This document shows, piece by piece, positions 17,234-25,837 of a stretch of 64,000 nt of DNA. The DNA is taken from positions 4,278,001-4,342,000 of the forward strand of contig NZ_VIWW01000001.1 of the NCBI RefSeq assembly GCF_007829885.1, given 5' to 3'. The notes beneath the pieces are model-generated. The model saw nothing but the letters and a program-made list of their open reading frames with translations, was not told the origin of the DNA and ran no database searches. The stretch comes from Streptomyces brevispora (GTDB lineage Bacteria > Actinomycetota > Actinomycetes > Streptomycetales > Streptomycetaceae). Every line of letters starts with the position of its first letter. Position 1 is the stretch's first letter. Position numbers and translations under genes: made by a program.

Positions 17234-17309
17234 CCGTACGTAATCGGCCTCCTCTATAGCGCGACGGAACGCTACGGGGACGGGAAAGTTACGACGGTTC
17301 ACCCCTTTC

Positions 17310-17343
17310 GGTGGTGCGACGGACAACCGTCCGCCGCACCACC
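17310..17343. terminator. Hairpin downstream of the ABC operon
   Basis: GGTGGTGCG (17310-17318) pairs with CGCACCACC (17335-17343), and the enclosed CGGAC and CCGTCCG extend the stem. It lies about 80 bases after the ATPase stop and before the glycosyltransferase gene. No U-tract. Confidence 0.6.
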
Positions 17344-17417
17344 GGCGTATCCGCTTACGGTCGTCCCGCTGCGAGTCGCCGATCCAACGGTGGCCGCCCA
17401 CAAGGGAGATCGGGGGT

Positions 17418-19406
17418 GTGCTCGTGCGGATCGGACTCCTCACCGACGGTGGTTATCCGTATGCGACCGGTGAGTCCAGACTCTGGTGCGACCGTCTGGT
17501 GCGCGGACTCGCGCAGCACGAGTTCGATCTCTTCGCGCTCAGCCGCACCGCCGAACAGGAAGCGCGCGGCTGGGTCCAGCTTCCGCTCCAGGTGAGCCGG
17601 GTGCGCACGGCGCCGCTGTGGACCGCCGACGAGGACACCCTCGGCCTGCACGCACCCAGAGGGCTGCTTTCGCGGCTGCTGACCGGTGGGGGCGCACGCT
17701 CCTACGGGCGGCGCGAACGGCGGCGCTTCACCACCCACTTCACGGCGCTGGCGACCGCGGTCTGCGCCGCGGATGCGGCCGGTGGCGAGCGGGACGACGC
17801 CCGGCCGGACGAGTCCGGGCCCGATGTGTCCTGGCCGGGCGGGTCCGGTCACGGTGCGTACGGAGATGGGGGACGTGCCGCGGCCGGCTTCGAGGACGCA
17901 CGGTTCACCGGCGGCCTCTACGGTCTCGCCGAACTTGCCTGCGAACACGGCGGACTTCCCGCAGCACTCCGCTCCGAGACGGCGCTCCGGATCCTGGAGG
18001 CGGCCTGCGGCGCGCCCGGCACCGGCCGCACCGTCCAGGCGGCCACCGTCCCCGACCTCCTCGCCTTCGCCGCGGAGCTCGACCGGGTGCTCCGCCCGCT
18101 CTCCCTCGACTGGTACGACGAGGAGAGCCTCGGTGCTGTAGACCTCTGCCACGCCACCTCCGGAGGCGCCGCCGCACTGCCCGGGCTGCTGGCCAAACGC
18201 TTCTTCGGGGTGCCGCTGCTGGTCACCGAGCACTCCGTTCAGCTGCGGTCGCACTACCTGGCGGCGGCCGGCACCCCGGTCAGTGCGCCGGTGCGCGCCC
18301 TGCTCGCGAACTTCCACGGCCGGCTCGCCGGTGAGGTGTACCGCCAGGCCGCGCTCATCACCCCCGGCAATGCGCACGCCCGCCGCTGGCAGGAGCGCTG
18401 CGGTGCCGAACCCGCCAAGGTGCGCACGGTCTACCCCGGCATGGAGTCCGGCCGGTTCGCGGCGCTGGGCGAGAACGAGGGCGACGGCGGCCCGGACACG
18501 CTGGTGTGGGTCGGCCGGATCGAGCCGGCCAAGGACCTGGTCGCGCTGCTGCACGCCTTCGCGGAGGTGCGCAGGGCCGAACCGGACGCCCGGCTGCGGA
18601 TCATCGGCGCGGCGGCCCAGGGGCCGGAGGGCGCCACCTATCTCGCGCACTGCCGGGCACTCGCCGCCCAGCTGTTCCCGGACGAGGCCGCCGACACGCA
18701 CGCCGCCGACGCGCACATTGTTGATGCGCATGCTGCTGACGCGCACATCGCTGACGCGCGTGCCGCCGACTCGCGCGCCGCTGACGTGCACATCGCTGAC
18801 TCGCGCTCCGCCGACTCGCGCGCCGCCGGCGACCACCCGGTCTCCTTCGAGGACATCGGCGGGGCCGGGATCCCCGACCTCGCCCAGGCGTACGCGGCCG
18901 GCGGGATCGTGGTGCTCTCCAGCGTGGCCGAGGGCTTCCCGATCAGCCTGGTCGAGGCGATGTTCTGCGGCCGGGCCACGGTCTCGACGGACGTCGGCGC
19001 CGTCGTCGAAGTCATCGGCGGTACGGGGCTCGTGGTGCCGCCGCGCAATCCCCGGGCGCTCGCGGACGCCTGTCTGGCGCTGCTGCGGGACCCGAAGCGC
19101 CGTGCGCGCCTGGGAGCGGCGGCGCGCGCCCGCGCACTCGAACTCTTCACGGTCGAACAGAACCTCGCGGCGTTTCGCGGCATTTACCTGGAGCTCATCG
19201 CGCGGGCGCCGGTGCGCCGGGACACGGCAGCGGCGAACGCCGACGGCGGACCGCGCCCCTTCGCCACCCCGCCGGAGGCCCATGTACTCGGCCTGTGGCC
19301 GGAGTCGGACGAGGGCCCCGACCCGGGACCGGCCGAGCGCGCACCCAGTTGGGCGGGGCACGGGATCTGCGCGGGGGCGCGCGGAGCGGGGGACCGCGAT
19401 GCGTGA
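17418..19406 (+). CDS. PelF-like GT4 glycosyltransferase (DUF3492)
   Basis: 662 residues from GTG 17418, nine bases after AAGGGAG. The N-terminal half begins RIGLLTDGGYPYATGESRLWCDRLVRGL, the DUF3492/PelF signature. The C-terminal half is GT4: VWVGRIEPAKDLVALLHAF near residue 365 and EGFPISLVEAMFCG near 510 (E-x7-E nucleotide-sugar site). Two insertions are odd: an acidic/Gly-rich one near residues 120-155 and a pentapeptide-like repeat near residues 425-470. PelF polymerises UDP-HexNAc in the cytoplasm for Pel-type polysaccharide. It is the first gene of a compact four-gene cluster. Confidence 0.86.
   Translation: MLVRIGLLTDGGYPYATGESRLWCDRLVRGLAQHEFDLFALSRTAEQEARGWVQLPLQVSRVRTAPLWTADEDTLGLHAPRGLLSRLLTGGGARSYGRRERRRFTTHFTALATAVCAADAAGGERDDARPDESGPDVSWPGGSGHGAYGDGGRAAAGFEDARFTGGLYGLAELACEHGGLPAALRSETALRILEAACGAPGTGRTVQAATVPDLLAFAAELDRVLRPLSLDWYDEESLGAVDLCHATSGGAAALPGLLAKRFFGVPLLVTEHSVQLRSHYLAAAGTPVSAPVRALLANFHGRLAGEVYRQAALITPGNAHARRWQERCGAEPAKVRTVYPGMESGRFAALGENEGDGGPDTLVWVGRIEPAKDLVALLHAFAEVRRAEPDARLRIIGAAAQGPEGATYLAHCRALAAQLFPDEAADTHAADAHIVDAHAADAHIADARAADSRAADVHIADSRSADSRAAGDHPVSFEDIGGAGIPDLAQAYAAGGIVVLSSVAEGFPISLVEAMFCGRATVSTDVGAVVEVIGGTGLVVPPRNPRALADACLALLRDPKRRARLGAAARARALELFTVEQNLAAFRGIYLELIARAPVRRDTAAANADGGPRPFATPPEAHVLGLWPESDEGPDPGPAERAPSWAGHGICAGARGAGDRDA
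18694..18828 (+). repeat. 15-bp in-frame repeats within the glycosyltransferase
   Basis: About nine tandem units of 15 bases encode pentapeptides of the form (A/I)AD(A/S/V)(H/R), for example AADAH, IADAR, AADSR. They interrupt the C-terminal GT4 domain between two conserved segments. Copies differ by synonymous and nonsynonymous changes, so the array is not a very recent expansion. Confidence 0.8.
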
Positions 19407-19488
19407 CCAGGAAGCGGCCGGGCCCGGCCGCCGTACCGACCGATCCGGGCCGCCCGGCGCCGCAGGTGAAGAACACGGAGGAACGACG

Positions 19489-20913
19489 ATGGGCCGCCCG
19501 ACCGAGGTGTCCGGCACACCGATGACCGGCCGCGAGTGGGACCCCCGCTCGCGGGCACTGGTCTCCGAATCCCCGGCTGCCGAAGTCTCCGAACCCGCAT
19601 GGGGGCTGTCGGGCCCGCAGGACGCGTCAGCGGACGGTGTGACCGTGACCGCGTCCGGGCCGGTGGCCACAGCGGCAGAGGGCGCCCCGGCGGAGGCGGC
19701 GCCGCAAGCCACTCCGGCGGAGACAGCACCGCAAAGCGCCCCCGCGGAGACAGCACCGAAAGTCACCCCGGAGCGCGGAGCGCACGCCTCCCTCCGCGCA
19801 CCCGAGATCGCGCACGCCGCCCCCCAGCGCAGACCAAGCACCGGGCGGCGTGGTCCCGCCGACCCCGTGAAGTCGCTCATGCACCGGCACCGCGAACTCT
19901 GCGAGCGTGCCGTTGATCCGCTGGAGATCGCCGCCGGGCTCGAAGCCCACGGCGTCACCGACCGCACCGCCGCCCGCTACCGGCACCGTGATGTGTTCTC
20001 GCTCGCCGAGGAACTGTTCGCACGGGTACCGGGCTTCGCGGGGGAGCCCGCCGGAGCGGTTTCCGCTCCGGCGCATGACATCCGGACGCGCGCCGCGTGG
20101 TCGCTCCGGGCGCTGCTGCCGGGCGCCGCCTGCCTGGCGACCCTCGTCGCGCTGCGGCTCACCGAGGGGGTGCTCGGCGGTGAGGCGCGGCTCGCCATCG
20201 GCAGCGGGGGCACACTCCTCGCGTTCACCGGCCTCGCCCTTGCCCTGCACACCGGTCCGCTCTCCGGCGGTGGCCGCTCCGCGGGCGCCGCCAACCTCTA
20301 CGGCTGCTGGCTGCTCGGCTACGCCCTGTACGGCGAGGCCCTGCTCCACCAGGTCCTCAGTGGCGGCCCGGAAGGTCCCTGGGCGATCACCCCGGCACCG
20401 CTGCTCGGGCTCGCCGTGGCGGTCGCACCCGCGGCCTGGTGCGCGCACCTCTTCTCCGTGCACGCACAGCGCAAACTCAACGGCAGCCGCGCACTGGAGG
20501 AGTTCGCGGCAGGCGTGCGCCCCTTGTTGTTCGGCGCCGTCGCGTTCTTCTTCTGCGTCCTCATCGGTCTGCTGTACCTGGCCGGCCTCGGTACCGGGGA
20601 CGGCGGTGCCCCCGTCGGGGCCGTCGGCCTCGGGGTGCTGCTCCTGCTGGCCCGGCTCCTCACCGTCCACGGCTTCCCCGAACCGGCCGCCGCCGGACTC
20701 GCCGCCGCCTGCGCCGTCGAGGCCGCCGCCCCCGCCCTGGTCCTGGCCGGGCGGCTGCCCGGTCTCGACGCCGTCGCCCGGCCCGTCGACGCCCTCGTGG
20801 CGGCGGCGGGCACCGGAGCCGTACCCGCCGTGGCCTGCGGCACGGCCGCGCTCGGCCTGCTGATCACCGCCACCGTCGCCCTCTCCCGGGCATCCGCCCA
20901 CACCGCCGCCTGA
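19489..20913 (+). CDS. Polytopic membrane protein of the Pel-like cluster
   Basis: 474 residues from ATG 19489, chosen because a GGAGG lies seven bases upstream. ATG 19399, overlapping the glycosyltransferase stop, is an in-frame alternative adding 30 residues. The first ~120 residues are Ala/Pro/Glu-rich and disordered, with repeated APAETAPQ-like units. A short helical region (HRHRELCERAVDPLEIAAGLEAHGV) follows, then about eight membrane segments. No family recognised. It occupies the position where Pel loci carry the transporter PelG, but I cannot show homology and it has fewer membrane segments than PelG. Confidence 0.75.
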   Translation: MGRPTEVSGTPMTGREWDPRSRALVSESPAAEVSEPAWGLSGPQDASADGVTVTASGPVATAAEGAPAEAAPQATPAETAPQSAPAETAPKVTPERGAHASLRAPEIAHAAPQRRPSTGRRGPADPVKSLMHRHRELCERAVDPLEIAAGLEAHGVTDRTAARYRHRDVFSLAEELFARVPGFAGEPAGAVSAPAHDIRTRAAWSLRALLPGAACLATLVALRLTEGVLGGEARLAIGSGGTLLAFTGLALALHTGPLSGGGRSAGAANLYGCWLLGYALYGEALLHQVLSGGPEGPWAITPAPLLGLAVAVAPAAWCAHLFSVHAQRKLNGSRALEEFAAGVRPLLFGAVAFFFCVLIGLLYLAGLGTGDGGAPVGAVGLGVLLLLARLLTVHGFPEPAAAGLAAACAVEAAAPALVLAGRLPGLDAVARPVDALVAAAGTGAVPAVACGTAALGLLITATVALSRASAHTAA

Positions 20914-20994
20914 CGCACCACACAGCCGCCGCGGAGCCGACGCCGCGGGTCCCTTCCCCCGCACGTACACAACTGACCCAAGGAGAAACCGGAC

Positions 20995-21054
20995 ATGACC
21001 CCCCAATACCCCGCACCGGCAGCCCGCCGTCGGCACCCAGGGGGCGCGCGATGA
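20995..21054 (+). CDS. 19-aa leader ORF translationally coupled to the epimerase
   Basis: ATG 20995 has a textbook AAGGAG nine bases upstream, whereas the epimerase start has none. The ORF runs 19 codons (MTPQYPAPAARRRHPGGAR) and its TGA overlaps the epimerase ATG as ATGA. The likely role is to load ribosomes that reinitiate on the epimerase. The peptide looks basic and unstructured. Confidence 0.6.
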   Translation: MTPQYPAPAARRRHPGGAR

Positions 21055-22016
21055 GGGTGCTGCTGCTCGGAGCCAACGGATTCCTCGGCCGGTTCGTCGC
21101 CGACCGGCTGCTCGCCGACCCCGCCGTGCACCTCACGGCACTCGGCCGCGGCGACGACGCCGACGTGCGCTTCGACCTCGCCAGCGGCAGCCCGGGAGCG
21201 CTCACCCGCTTCCTGGACGCCGTCCACCCCGGAGTCGTCGTCAACTGCGCGGGCGCCACCCGGGGCGGGGCCCGCGACCTGACCCGCCACAACACCGTCG
21301 CCGTCGCCACCGTCTGCGAGGCGATGCGGCGCAGCGGCTGCACCGCCAGGCTGGTCCAGGTCGGCTGTTCCTCGGAGTACGGGCCCTCGCAGCCCGGCTC
21401 GTCCACCGCCGAGGACGCCATCCCCCGCCCCGGCGGGCCGTACGGCGTCAGCAAGCTCGCCGCCACCGAACTCGTCCTCGGCTCCGGCCTCGACGCGGTC
21501 GTGCTGCGGGTCTTCTCGCCGGTCGGCCCCGGCACCCCGGCCGGTTCCCCGCTCGGCCGGCTCGCCGAGGCGATGCGCCGCGCCATGCAGTCCGGTGACG
21601 GCGAGCTGAAGCTCAGCGGCCTCGGCGTGCAGCGCGACTTCGTCGATGTGCGCGACGTCGCGCGCGCCGTGCACGCCGCCTCGCTCTCCGCCGCCCAGGG
21701 GGTCGTCAACATCGGCACCGGCCGGGCCGTACGACTGCGTGACGCCGCCGCCGTGCTCGCCAAGGTCGCCGGATACGCCGGCGCGCTCCACGAACTGGAC
21801 ACGCCCCCCGCCCGGCTGCCCATCGGCGCCCCCCGCACCTCCACCGAATCGGTCATCGAGCACCTCTCGGCCACCCCGTCCCCCTACCCGGACGGCTGCG
21901 GCACCTGGCAGCAGGCCGATGTCCGCACCGCCAGGGACCGGCTCGGCTGGCGTCCCCGGATCAATCTGGAGGAGTCCCTCGCCGACATCTGGATGGAGGC
22001 GGCGTGCCGTATCTGA
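21051..22016 (+). CDS. NAD-dependent epimerase/dehydratase (extended SDR)
   Basis: 321 residues from ATG 21051. GANGFLG near residue 7 is the NAD-binding glycine motif, SSEYG near 110 and YGVSK near 130 give the Ser and Tyr-x3-Lys catalytic residues. It should convert one nucleotide sugar to another (4-epimerase or 4,6-dehydratase class). In a cluster with a PelF-like transferase, a UDP-GlcNAc C4-epimerase role like that of PelX is a reasonable guess. Translation appears coupled to the 19-codon ORF upstream, and the gene overlaps the next by 13 bases. Confidence 0.85.
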   Translation: MRVLLLGANGFLGRFVADRLLADPAVHLTALGRGDDADVRFDLASGSPGALTRFLDAVHPGVVVNCAGATRGGARDLTRHNTVAVATVCEAMRRSGCTARLVQVGCSSEYGPSQPGSSTAEDAIPRPGGPYGVSKLAATELVLGSGLDAVVLRVFSPVGPGTPAGSPLGRLAEAMRRAMQSGDGELKLSGLGVQRDFVDVRDVARAVHAASLSAAQGVVNIGTGRAVRLRDAAAVLAKVAGYAGALHELDTPPARLPIGAPRTSTESVIEHLSATPSPYPDGCGTWQQADVRTARDRLGWRPRINLEESLADIWMEAACRI

Positions 22017-22846
22017 CCAGTACCGGCACGGCCCGCAGGACCGGCGCCGCCGAACAGCTCGGCTTCGGTGTCCCCGGCTACGCGCACCCGCTGCTCGCGC
22101 CCGCCGAGTGGGCCGAGCTCGCCCGCCCCGGCACTCCGCTGCACTGGGCCGTGCTCAATATCGACAACGGCCCCGGCACCCGTCCCGACCCGCACTGCCT
22201 GGAGGCCGCGGGCCGGCTCCGCAACGCCCGCGAACGAGCCGTGCACGGTGAGGAGGCGCTGGACCCCGTACGGGCCTCGGCCGGCCGGCTCCTCGGCCGG
22301 ATCGACCTGGCCCACGGCGACCGGCCCCTCGACGAGGTGATCGCCGACGCCCGGTCCTTCCTGGACTGGTACCGCGTCGACGGCTTCTACCTCGACCGGT
22401 GCCCGGCCGGGCGGCCCGGCCTCCCGGCGGTCCGCCGGCTCACCAGCACGCTCGCCGTGCTGCTGGCGGACAGCGGCAGCGCGCGAGGCGGCGGACATCT
22501 GGTGCTCGGGCACGACACCCACCCGTATCCCGGCTACGCCGAGGCCGCCGACCAGCTCGTCACCTTCCGCGGCCCGTGGACCGACTACCGCTGGTCGCAG
22601 GTGGCGGAGTGGACCGCCGCCTATCCACCCGGCCGGTTCGCGCACTTCGTCCACGGCGTCCCGCGTACTCATCTGGAGGAGGCGATACGCGTCGCGCGCT
22701 GGCAGGGCGCCGGAACGATCTTCTTCACGGACCGCACCGGAGAGGCGGATCCGGTGAGCGGGAGGGGGCAAACCGATCCATTCGCGACACTGCCCAGGTA
22801 CTGGGATGAAATTGTCTCGCGGATCGGACCTGGTATCTCGGAATGA
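22004..22846 (+). CDS. Spherulin-4-like (PelA hydrolase-like) protein
   Basis: 280 residues from GTG 22004, inside the end of the epimerase gene. The beta-strand and acid pattern of the spherulation-specific family 4 is visible: GVPGYAHP near residue 25, WAVLNIDNGPG near 50, GRIDLAHGDRPL near 105 and VDGFYLDRCP near 128. The spherulin-4 fold is shared with the glycoside-hydrolase domain of PelA. The protein has no signal peptide, so it would act in the cytoplasm, unlike PelA. The DGFYLDR motif differs from the DGIFFDE form I expect, so activity is uncertain. Confidence 0.8.
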   Translation: MPYLTSTGTARRTGAAEQLGFGVPGYAHPLLAPAEWAELARPGTPLHWAVLNIDNGPGTRPDPHCLEAAGRLRNARERAVHGEEALDPVRASAGRLLGRIDLAHGDRPLDEVIADARSFLDWYRVDGFYLDRCPAGRPGLPAVRRLTSTLAVLLADSGSARGGGHLVLGHDTHPYPGYAEAADQLVTFRGPWTDYRWSQVAEWTAAYPPGRFAHFVHGVPRTHLEEAIRVARWQGAGTIFFTDRTGEADPVSGRGQTDPFATLPRYWDEIVSRIGPGISE

Positions 22847-22865
22847 GAGGGGGCGTGGCAGTGTT
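22840..22865 (+). promoter_or_regulatory. SigR-type promoter of moeZ
   Basis: GGAAT (22840-22844), exactly 18 bases, then GTT (22863-22865): the sigma-R consensus. The -35 element overlaps the stop codon of the spherulin-4 gene. Transcription would begin near 22872, about 60 bases before the moeZ GTG. It links moeZ to thiol-oxidative stress. Confidence 0.78.
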
Positions 22866-22931
22866 ACCGCAAGAACAACCGTACGTAGCCGAAGTACGTA
22901 GAAACCGACCACCTGCATTGTTGAGGTTCCT

Positions 22932-24110
22932 GTGTCGCTGCCACCCCTGGTCGAGCCAGCTGCTGAGCTCACCGTCGACGAGGTCCGCAGGTACTCCCGC
23001 CACCTGATCATCCCGGATGTCGGGATGGACGGGCAGAAGCGGCTGAAGAACGCGAAGGTGCTCTGTGTGGGCGCCGGCGGTCTCGGCTCGCCGGCTCTGA
23101 TGTACCTGGCCGCCGCCGGTGTCGGAACGCTCGGCATCGTGGAGTTCGACGAGGTCGACGAGTCGAACCTGCAGCGTCAGATCATCCACAGCCAGGCCGA
23201 CATCGGCCGGTCCAAGGCCCAGTCGGCCAAGGACTCGGTGCTCGGCATCAACCCGCTGGTGAAAGTGATCCTTCACGAGGAGCGGCTCGAAGCCGACAAC
23301 GTGATGGACATCTTCGCCCAGTACGACCTGATCGTGGACGGCACGGACAACTTCGCCACCCGCTATCTCGTCAACGACGCCGCGGTGCTGCTGAACAAGC
23401 CGTATGTCTGGGGCTCCATCTACCGCTTCGACGGTCAGGCGTCCGTTTTCTGGTCCGAGCACGGCCCCTGCTACCGCTGCCTCTACCCGGAGCCGCCGCC
23501 CCCCGGCATGGTTCCGTCGTGCGCCGAGGGCGGCGTGCTGGGCGTGCTCTGCGCGTCCGTCGGCTCCATCCAGGTCACCGAGGCCATCAAGCTGCTCGCC
23601 GGAATCGGTGACCCGCTCGTCGGCCGGCTGATGATCTACGACGCCCTGGAGATGCAGTACCGCCAGGTCAAGGTCCGCAAGGACCCCGACTGCGCGGTCT
23701 GCGGCGAGAACCCGACCGTCACCGAGCTCATCGACTACGAGGCCTTCTGCGGCGTCGTGTCCGAGGAGGCCCAGGAGGCGGCGCTCGGCTCCACGATCAC
23801 TCCCAAGCAGCTCAAGGAGTGGATCGACGCGGACGAGAAGATCGAGATCATCGACGTCCGTGAGCCGAACGAGTACGAGATCGTCTCGATCCCCGGCGCG
23901 AAGCTGATCCCGAAGAACGAGTTCCTGATGGGCAACGCCCTCCAGGACCTCCCGCAGGACAAGCGCATCGTGCTGCACTGCAAGACCGGTGTCCGCAGCG
24001 CCGAGGTCCTCGCGGTCCTCAAGTCGGCGGGCTTCGCCGACGCGGTGCACGTCGGCGGCGGCGTGATCGGCTGGGTCCACCAGATCGAGCCCGAGAAGCC
24101 GGTGTACTAG
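22932..24110 (+). CDS. moeZ: Adenylyltransferase/sulfurtransferase MoeZ
   Basis: 392 residues. The N-terminal E1-like (ThiF/MoeB) domain has GAGGLGSP near residues 47-54 for ATP, a Cys-x2-Cys zinc pair (CYRC) with its partner CAVC near 255, and the C-terminal rhodanese domain has the active-site Cys 350 in CKTGVRS. It adenylates the C-terminal glycine of sulfur-carrier proteins such as MoaD, CysO or thiamine/2-thiosugar carriers and converts it to a thiocarboxylate. GTG start with GAGG upstream. It is probably driven by the SigR promoter at 22840, and moaE is at 57.3 kb in the same window. Confidence 0.95.
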   Translation: MSLPPLVEPAAELTVDEVRRYSRHLIIPDVGMDGQKRLKNAKVLCVGAGGLGSPALMYLAAAGVGTLGIVEFDEVDESNLQRQIIHSQADIGRSKAQSAKDSVLGINPLVKVILHEERLEADNVMDIFAQYDLIVDGTDNFATRYLVNDAAVLLNKPYVWGSIYRFDGQASVFWSEHGPCYRCLYPEPPPPGMVPSCAEGGVLGVLCASVGSIQVTEAIKLLAGIGDPLVGRLMIYDALEMQYRQVKVRKDPDCAVCGENPTVTELIDYEAFCGVVSEEAQEAALGSTITPKQLKEWIDADEKIEIIDVREPNEYEIVSIPGAKLIPKNEFLMGNALQDLPQDKRIVLHCKTGVRSAEVLAVLKSAGFADAVHVGGGVIGWVHQIEPEKPVY

Positions 24111-24126
24111 AGCCTGACCGTCTGTT

Positions 24127-24169
24127 CCGAAGGGGCCGGAGTCCGCATCGTGCGGTCCGGCCCCTTCGG
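24127..24169. terminator. Bidirectional terminator between moeZ and a peptidase gene
   Basis: CCGAAGGGGCCGGA (24127-24140) pairs perfectly with TCCGGCCCCTTCGG (24156-24169) around a 15-base loop. It sits between two convergent genes. Confidence 0.85.
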
Positions 24170-24187
24170 CGTGCCCGGCGTGCTCCG

Positions 24188-25768
24188 CTACGGGCAGGTC
24201 GTGCCGTCCGCGGGTACCTTCCCGTCCAGGAAGTACGTGTCCACCGTCGACGTCACACAGGCGCCCCGGCCGTAGGCGCCGTGCCCCTCGCCCTTGTTGG
24301 TGAGCAGGATGCCGACGCCCTTGCCCAGCTCGTCCGCCATCTTCCGCGCACCCTCGTACGGCGTCGCCGGGTCGCCCGTCGTCCCCACGACGAGGACCGG
24401 TCCGGCGCCCGGAGCGCTCGCCTCCGGGGTGTCGTGCTCGCCCTTCACCGGCCAGCCGGAGCACCAGCCCGCGGTGTCCCAGGCGAGGAACGCCCCGAAG
24501 ACCGGGGACAGCTTCTCGAACTCCGGCAGCAGCGCCCTCGCCTCGGCAGCCGTCGGCCGGGCCCTGCTGTCCGCGCAGGAGATGGCCCGCTGCGAGTGGC
24601 TCTCGGTGTCGTAGTGCCCCTTCGCGTCACGGCCGTTGTACGAGTCGGCCTGCCGCAGCAGCAAGCTGCCCCGGCCGCTCTCCGCCTCGTCCAGTGCCTT
24701 GGTCAGGAACGGCCAGCTGTCCTTGGAGTAGAGCGGCATCACGATGCCCGTCAGGGCCAGTGACTCGTTGAGCTCACGGGACGTACCGGTCGGCAGCGGC
24801 TTCCGGTCGATCCGCGCCAGCAGCCGGGCGATGCGCCGGGTGCCCGCCTTCGGGTCCTGGCCGCGGTCCCTGAGGTAGTTGTCCAGCGCCCGCTGGAAGC
24901 CGGTCGCCTGGTTGCGGGCGTGCCCGATGGTGTCCGCCGTGGGGTCGACGACGGCGTCCAGGACGGTGCGCCCGACGTTCGCCGGGAAGAGGTGCGCATA
25001 CGTGCCGCCCAGCTCGGTGCCGTACGACATGCCGAAGTAGGTCAGCTTCCTGTCGCCGAGCACCTCACGGATCAGGTCCATGTCCCGGGCGGCGTTCGTC
25101 GTGCCGACGAACGGCAGGACCTTGCCCGAGCGGCGCGCGCAGCCGGCCGCGAAGGCGGCGCCGTCCTTCATGAACGCCGCCTCCTCCGCCGCCGTGTCCG
25201 GAGTCATGTCGACCTTCCGGTTGGCGTCCTCCTGCTCCTGGTCGGAGCGGCACCGCACCCCGGCGCTCCGGGCCACCCCGCGCGGGTCGAACCCCACGAG
25301 GTCGTAACGGGAGTTGAGCCTGCCGTACGAACCGGCGGCGCGCGGCAGGATGGAGACCCCCGAACCGCCGGGCCCGCCGAAGTCGAACAGCATGGAACCG
25401 AGCCGCCGGCCCTTGTCCCGGGCCTCCTTGCGGATCAGCGCGATCCCGATCGTGGTGCCGTCCGGCTTCGCGTAGTCCAGCGGGACCCTGACCGTCGCAC
25501 AGCGCCAGGCCGGGCCCGGGGCGCTGCCGCCCTCGGGGGCCTCGCAGCGGTTCCAGTCGAGGCGCTGCGAGGTCAGCGAGCCGGGCAGGGCGGGCAGTTC
25601 CGGCTTTCCGCTCGCGGTGGACGAGGGCGCGGCGGGCGGCGAGGCGGCCGTGCTGCCGTCCGCCTGCTTGCCGGGCTTGTCGTCCGTACCGTCCTCGCAG
25701 CCCGCGAGCACCCCCGCCAGCAGCAGCGCGGTGGCGGCCAGCGCCCCGGCCCGTGCGTGTGCGACCAC
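24188..25768 (-). CDS. Secreted lipoprotein alpha/beta hydrolase, tripeptidyl aminopeptidase (TAP/SlpD-like)
   Basis: 526 residues from GTG 25768. The signal ends in a lipobox VLAGC (Cys 24). GGPGGSG near residue 130 forms the oxyanion loop, GMSYGTELGG near 245 the nucleophile elbow, and VVGTTGDPATPYEGA then GEGHGAYGRG near the end carry Asp and His in the TAP-like C-terminal domain. This family trims tri- or dipeptides outside the cell. It is the 3' member of a tandem pair with about 70 bases between them. Peptides released could feed importers such as the one at 12-17 kb, which is inference. Confidence 0.92.
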   Translation of the reverse strand: MVAHARAGALAATALLLAGVLAGCEDGTDDKPGKQADGSTAASPPAAPSSTASGKPELPALPGSLTSQRLDWNRCEAPEGGSAPGPAWRCATVRVPLDYAKPDGTTIGIALIRKEARDKGRRLGSMLFDFGGPGGSGVSILPRAAGSYGRLNSRYDLVGFDPRGVARSAGVRCRSDQEQEDANRKVDMTPDTAAEEAAFMKDGAAFAAGCARRSGKVLPFVGTTNAARDMDLIREVLGDRKLTYFGMSYGTELGGTYAHLFPANVGRTVLDAVVDPTADTIGHARNQATGFQRALDNYLRDRGQDPKAGTRRIARLLARIDRKPLPTGTSRELNESLALTGIVMPLYSKDSWPFLTKALDEAESGRGSLLLRQADSYNGRDAKGHYDTESHSQRAISCADSRARPTAAEARALLPEFEKLSPVFGAFLAWDTAGWCSGWPVKGEHDTPEASAPGAGPVLVVGTTGDPATPYEGARKMADELGKGVGILLTNKGEGHGAYGRGACVTSTVDTYFLDGKVPADGTTCP

Positions 25769-25837
25769 GTGTCCGTCCCTCCCCGTTGAGCCTGCCCGGT
25801 CGACAGTTCGCCCATGGTAGGGCGGGGCCGGACCGTC

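Noticed and set aside
18694..18828. Glycosyltransferase insert as a true pentapeptide-repeat (A(D/N)Lxx) domain
   Set aside because: The central Leu or Phe needed to fill the helix core is replaced by Ala, Ser or Val, so only the length of the unit matches.
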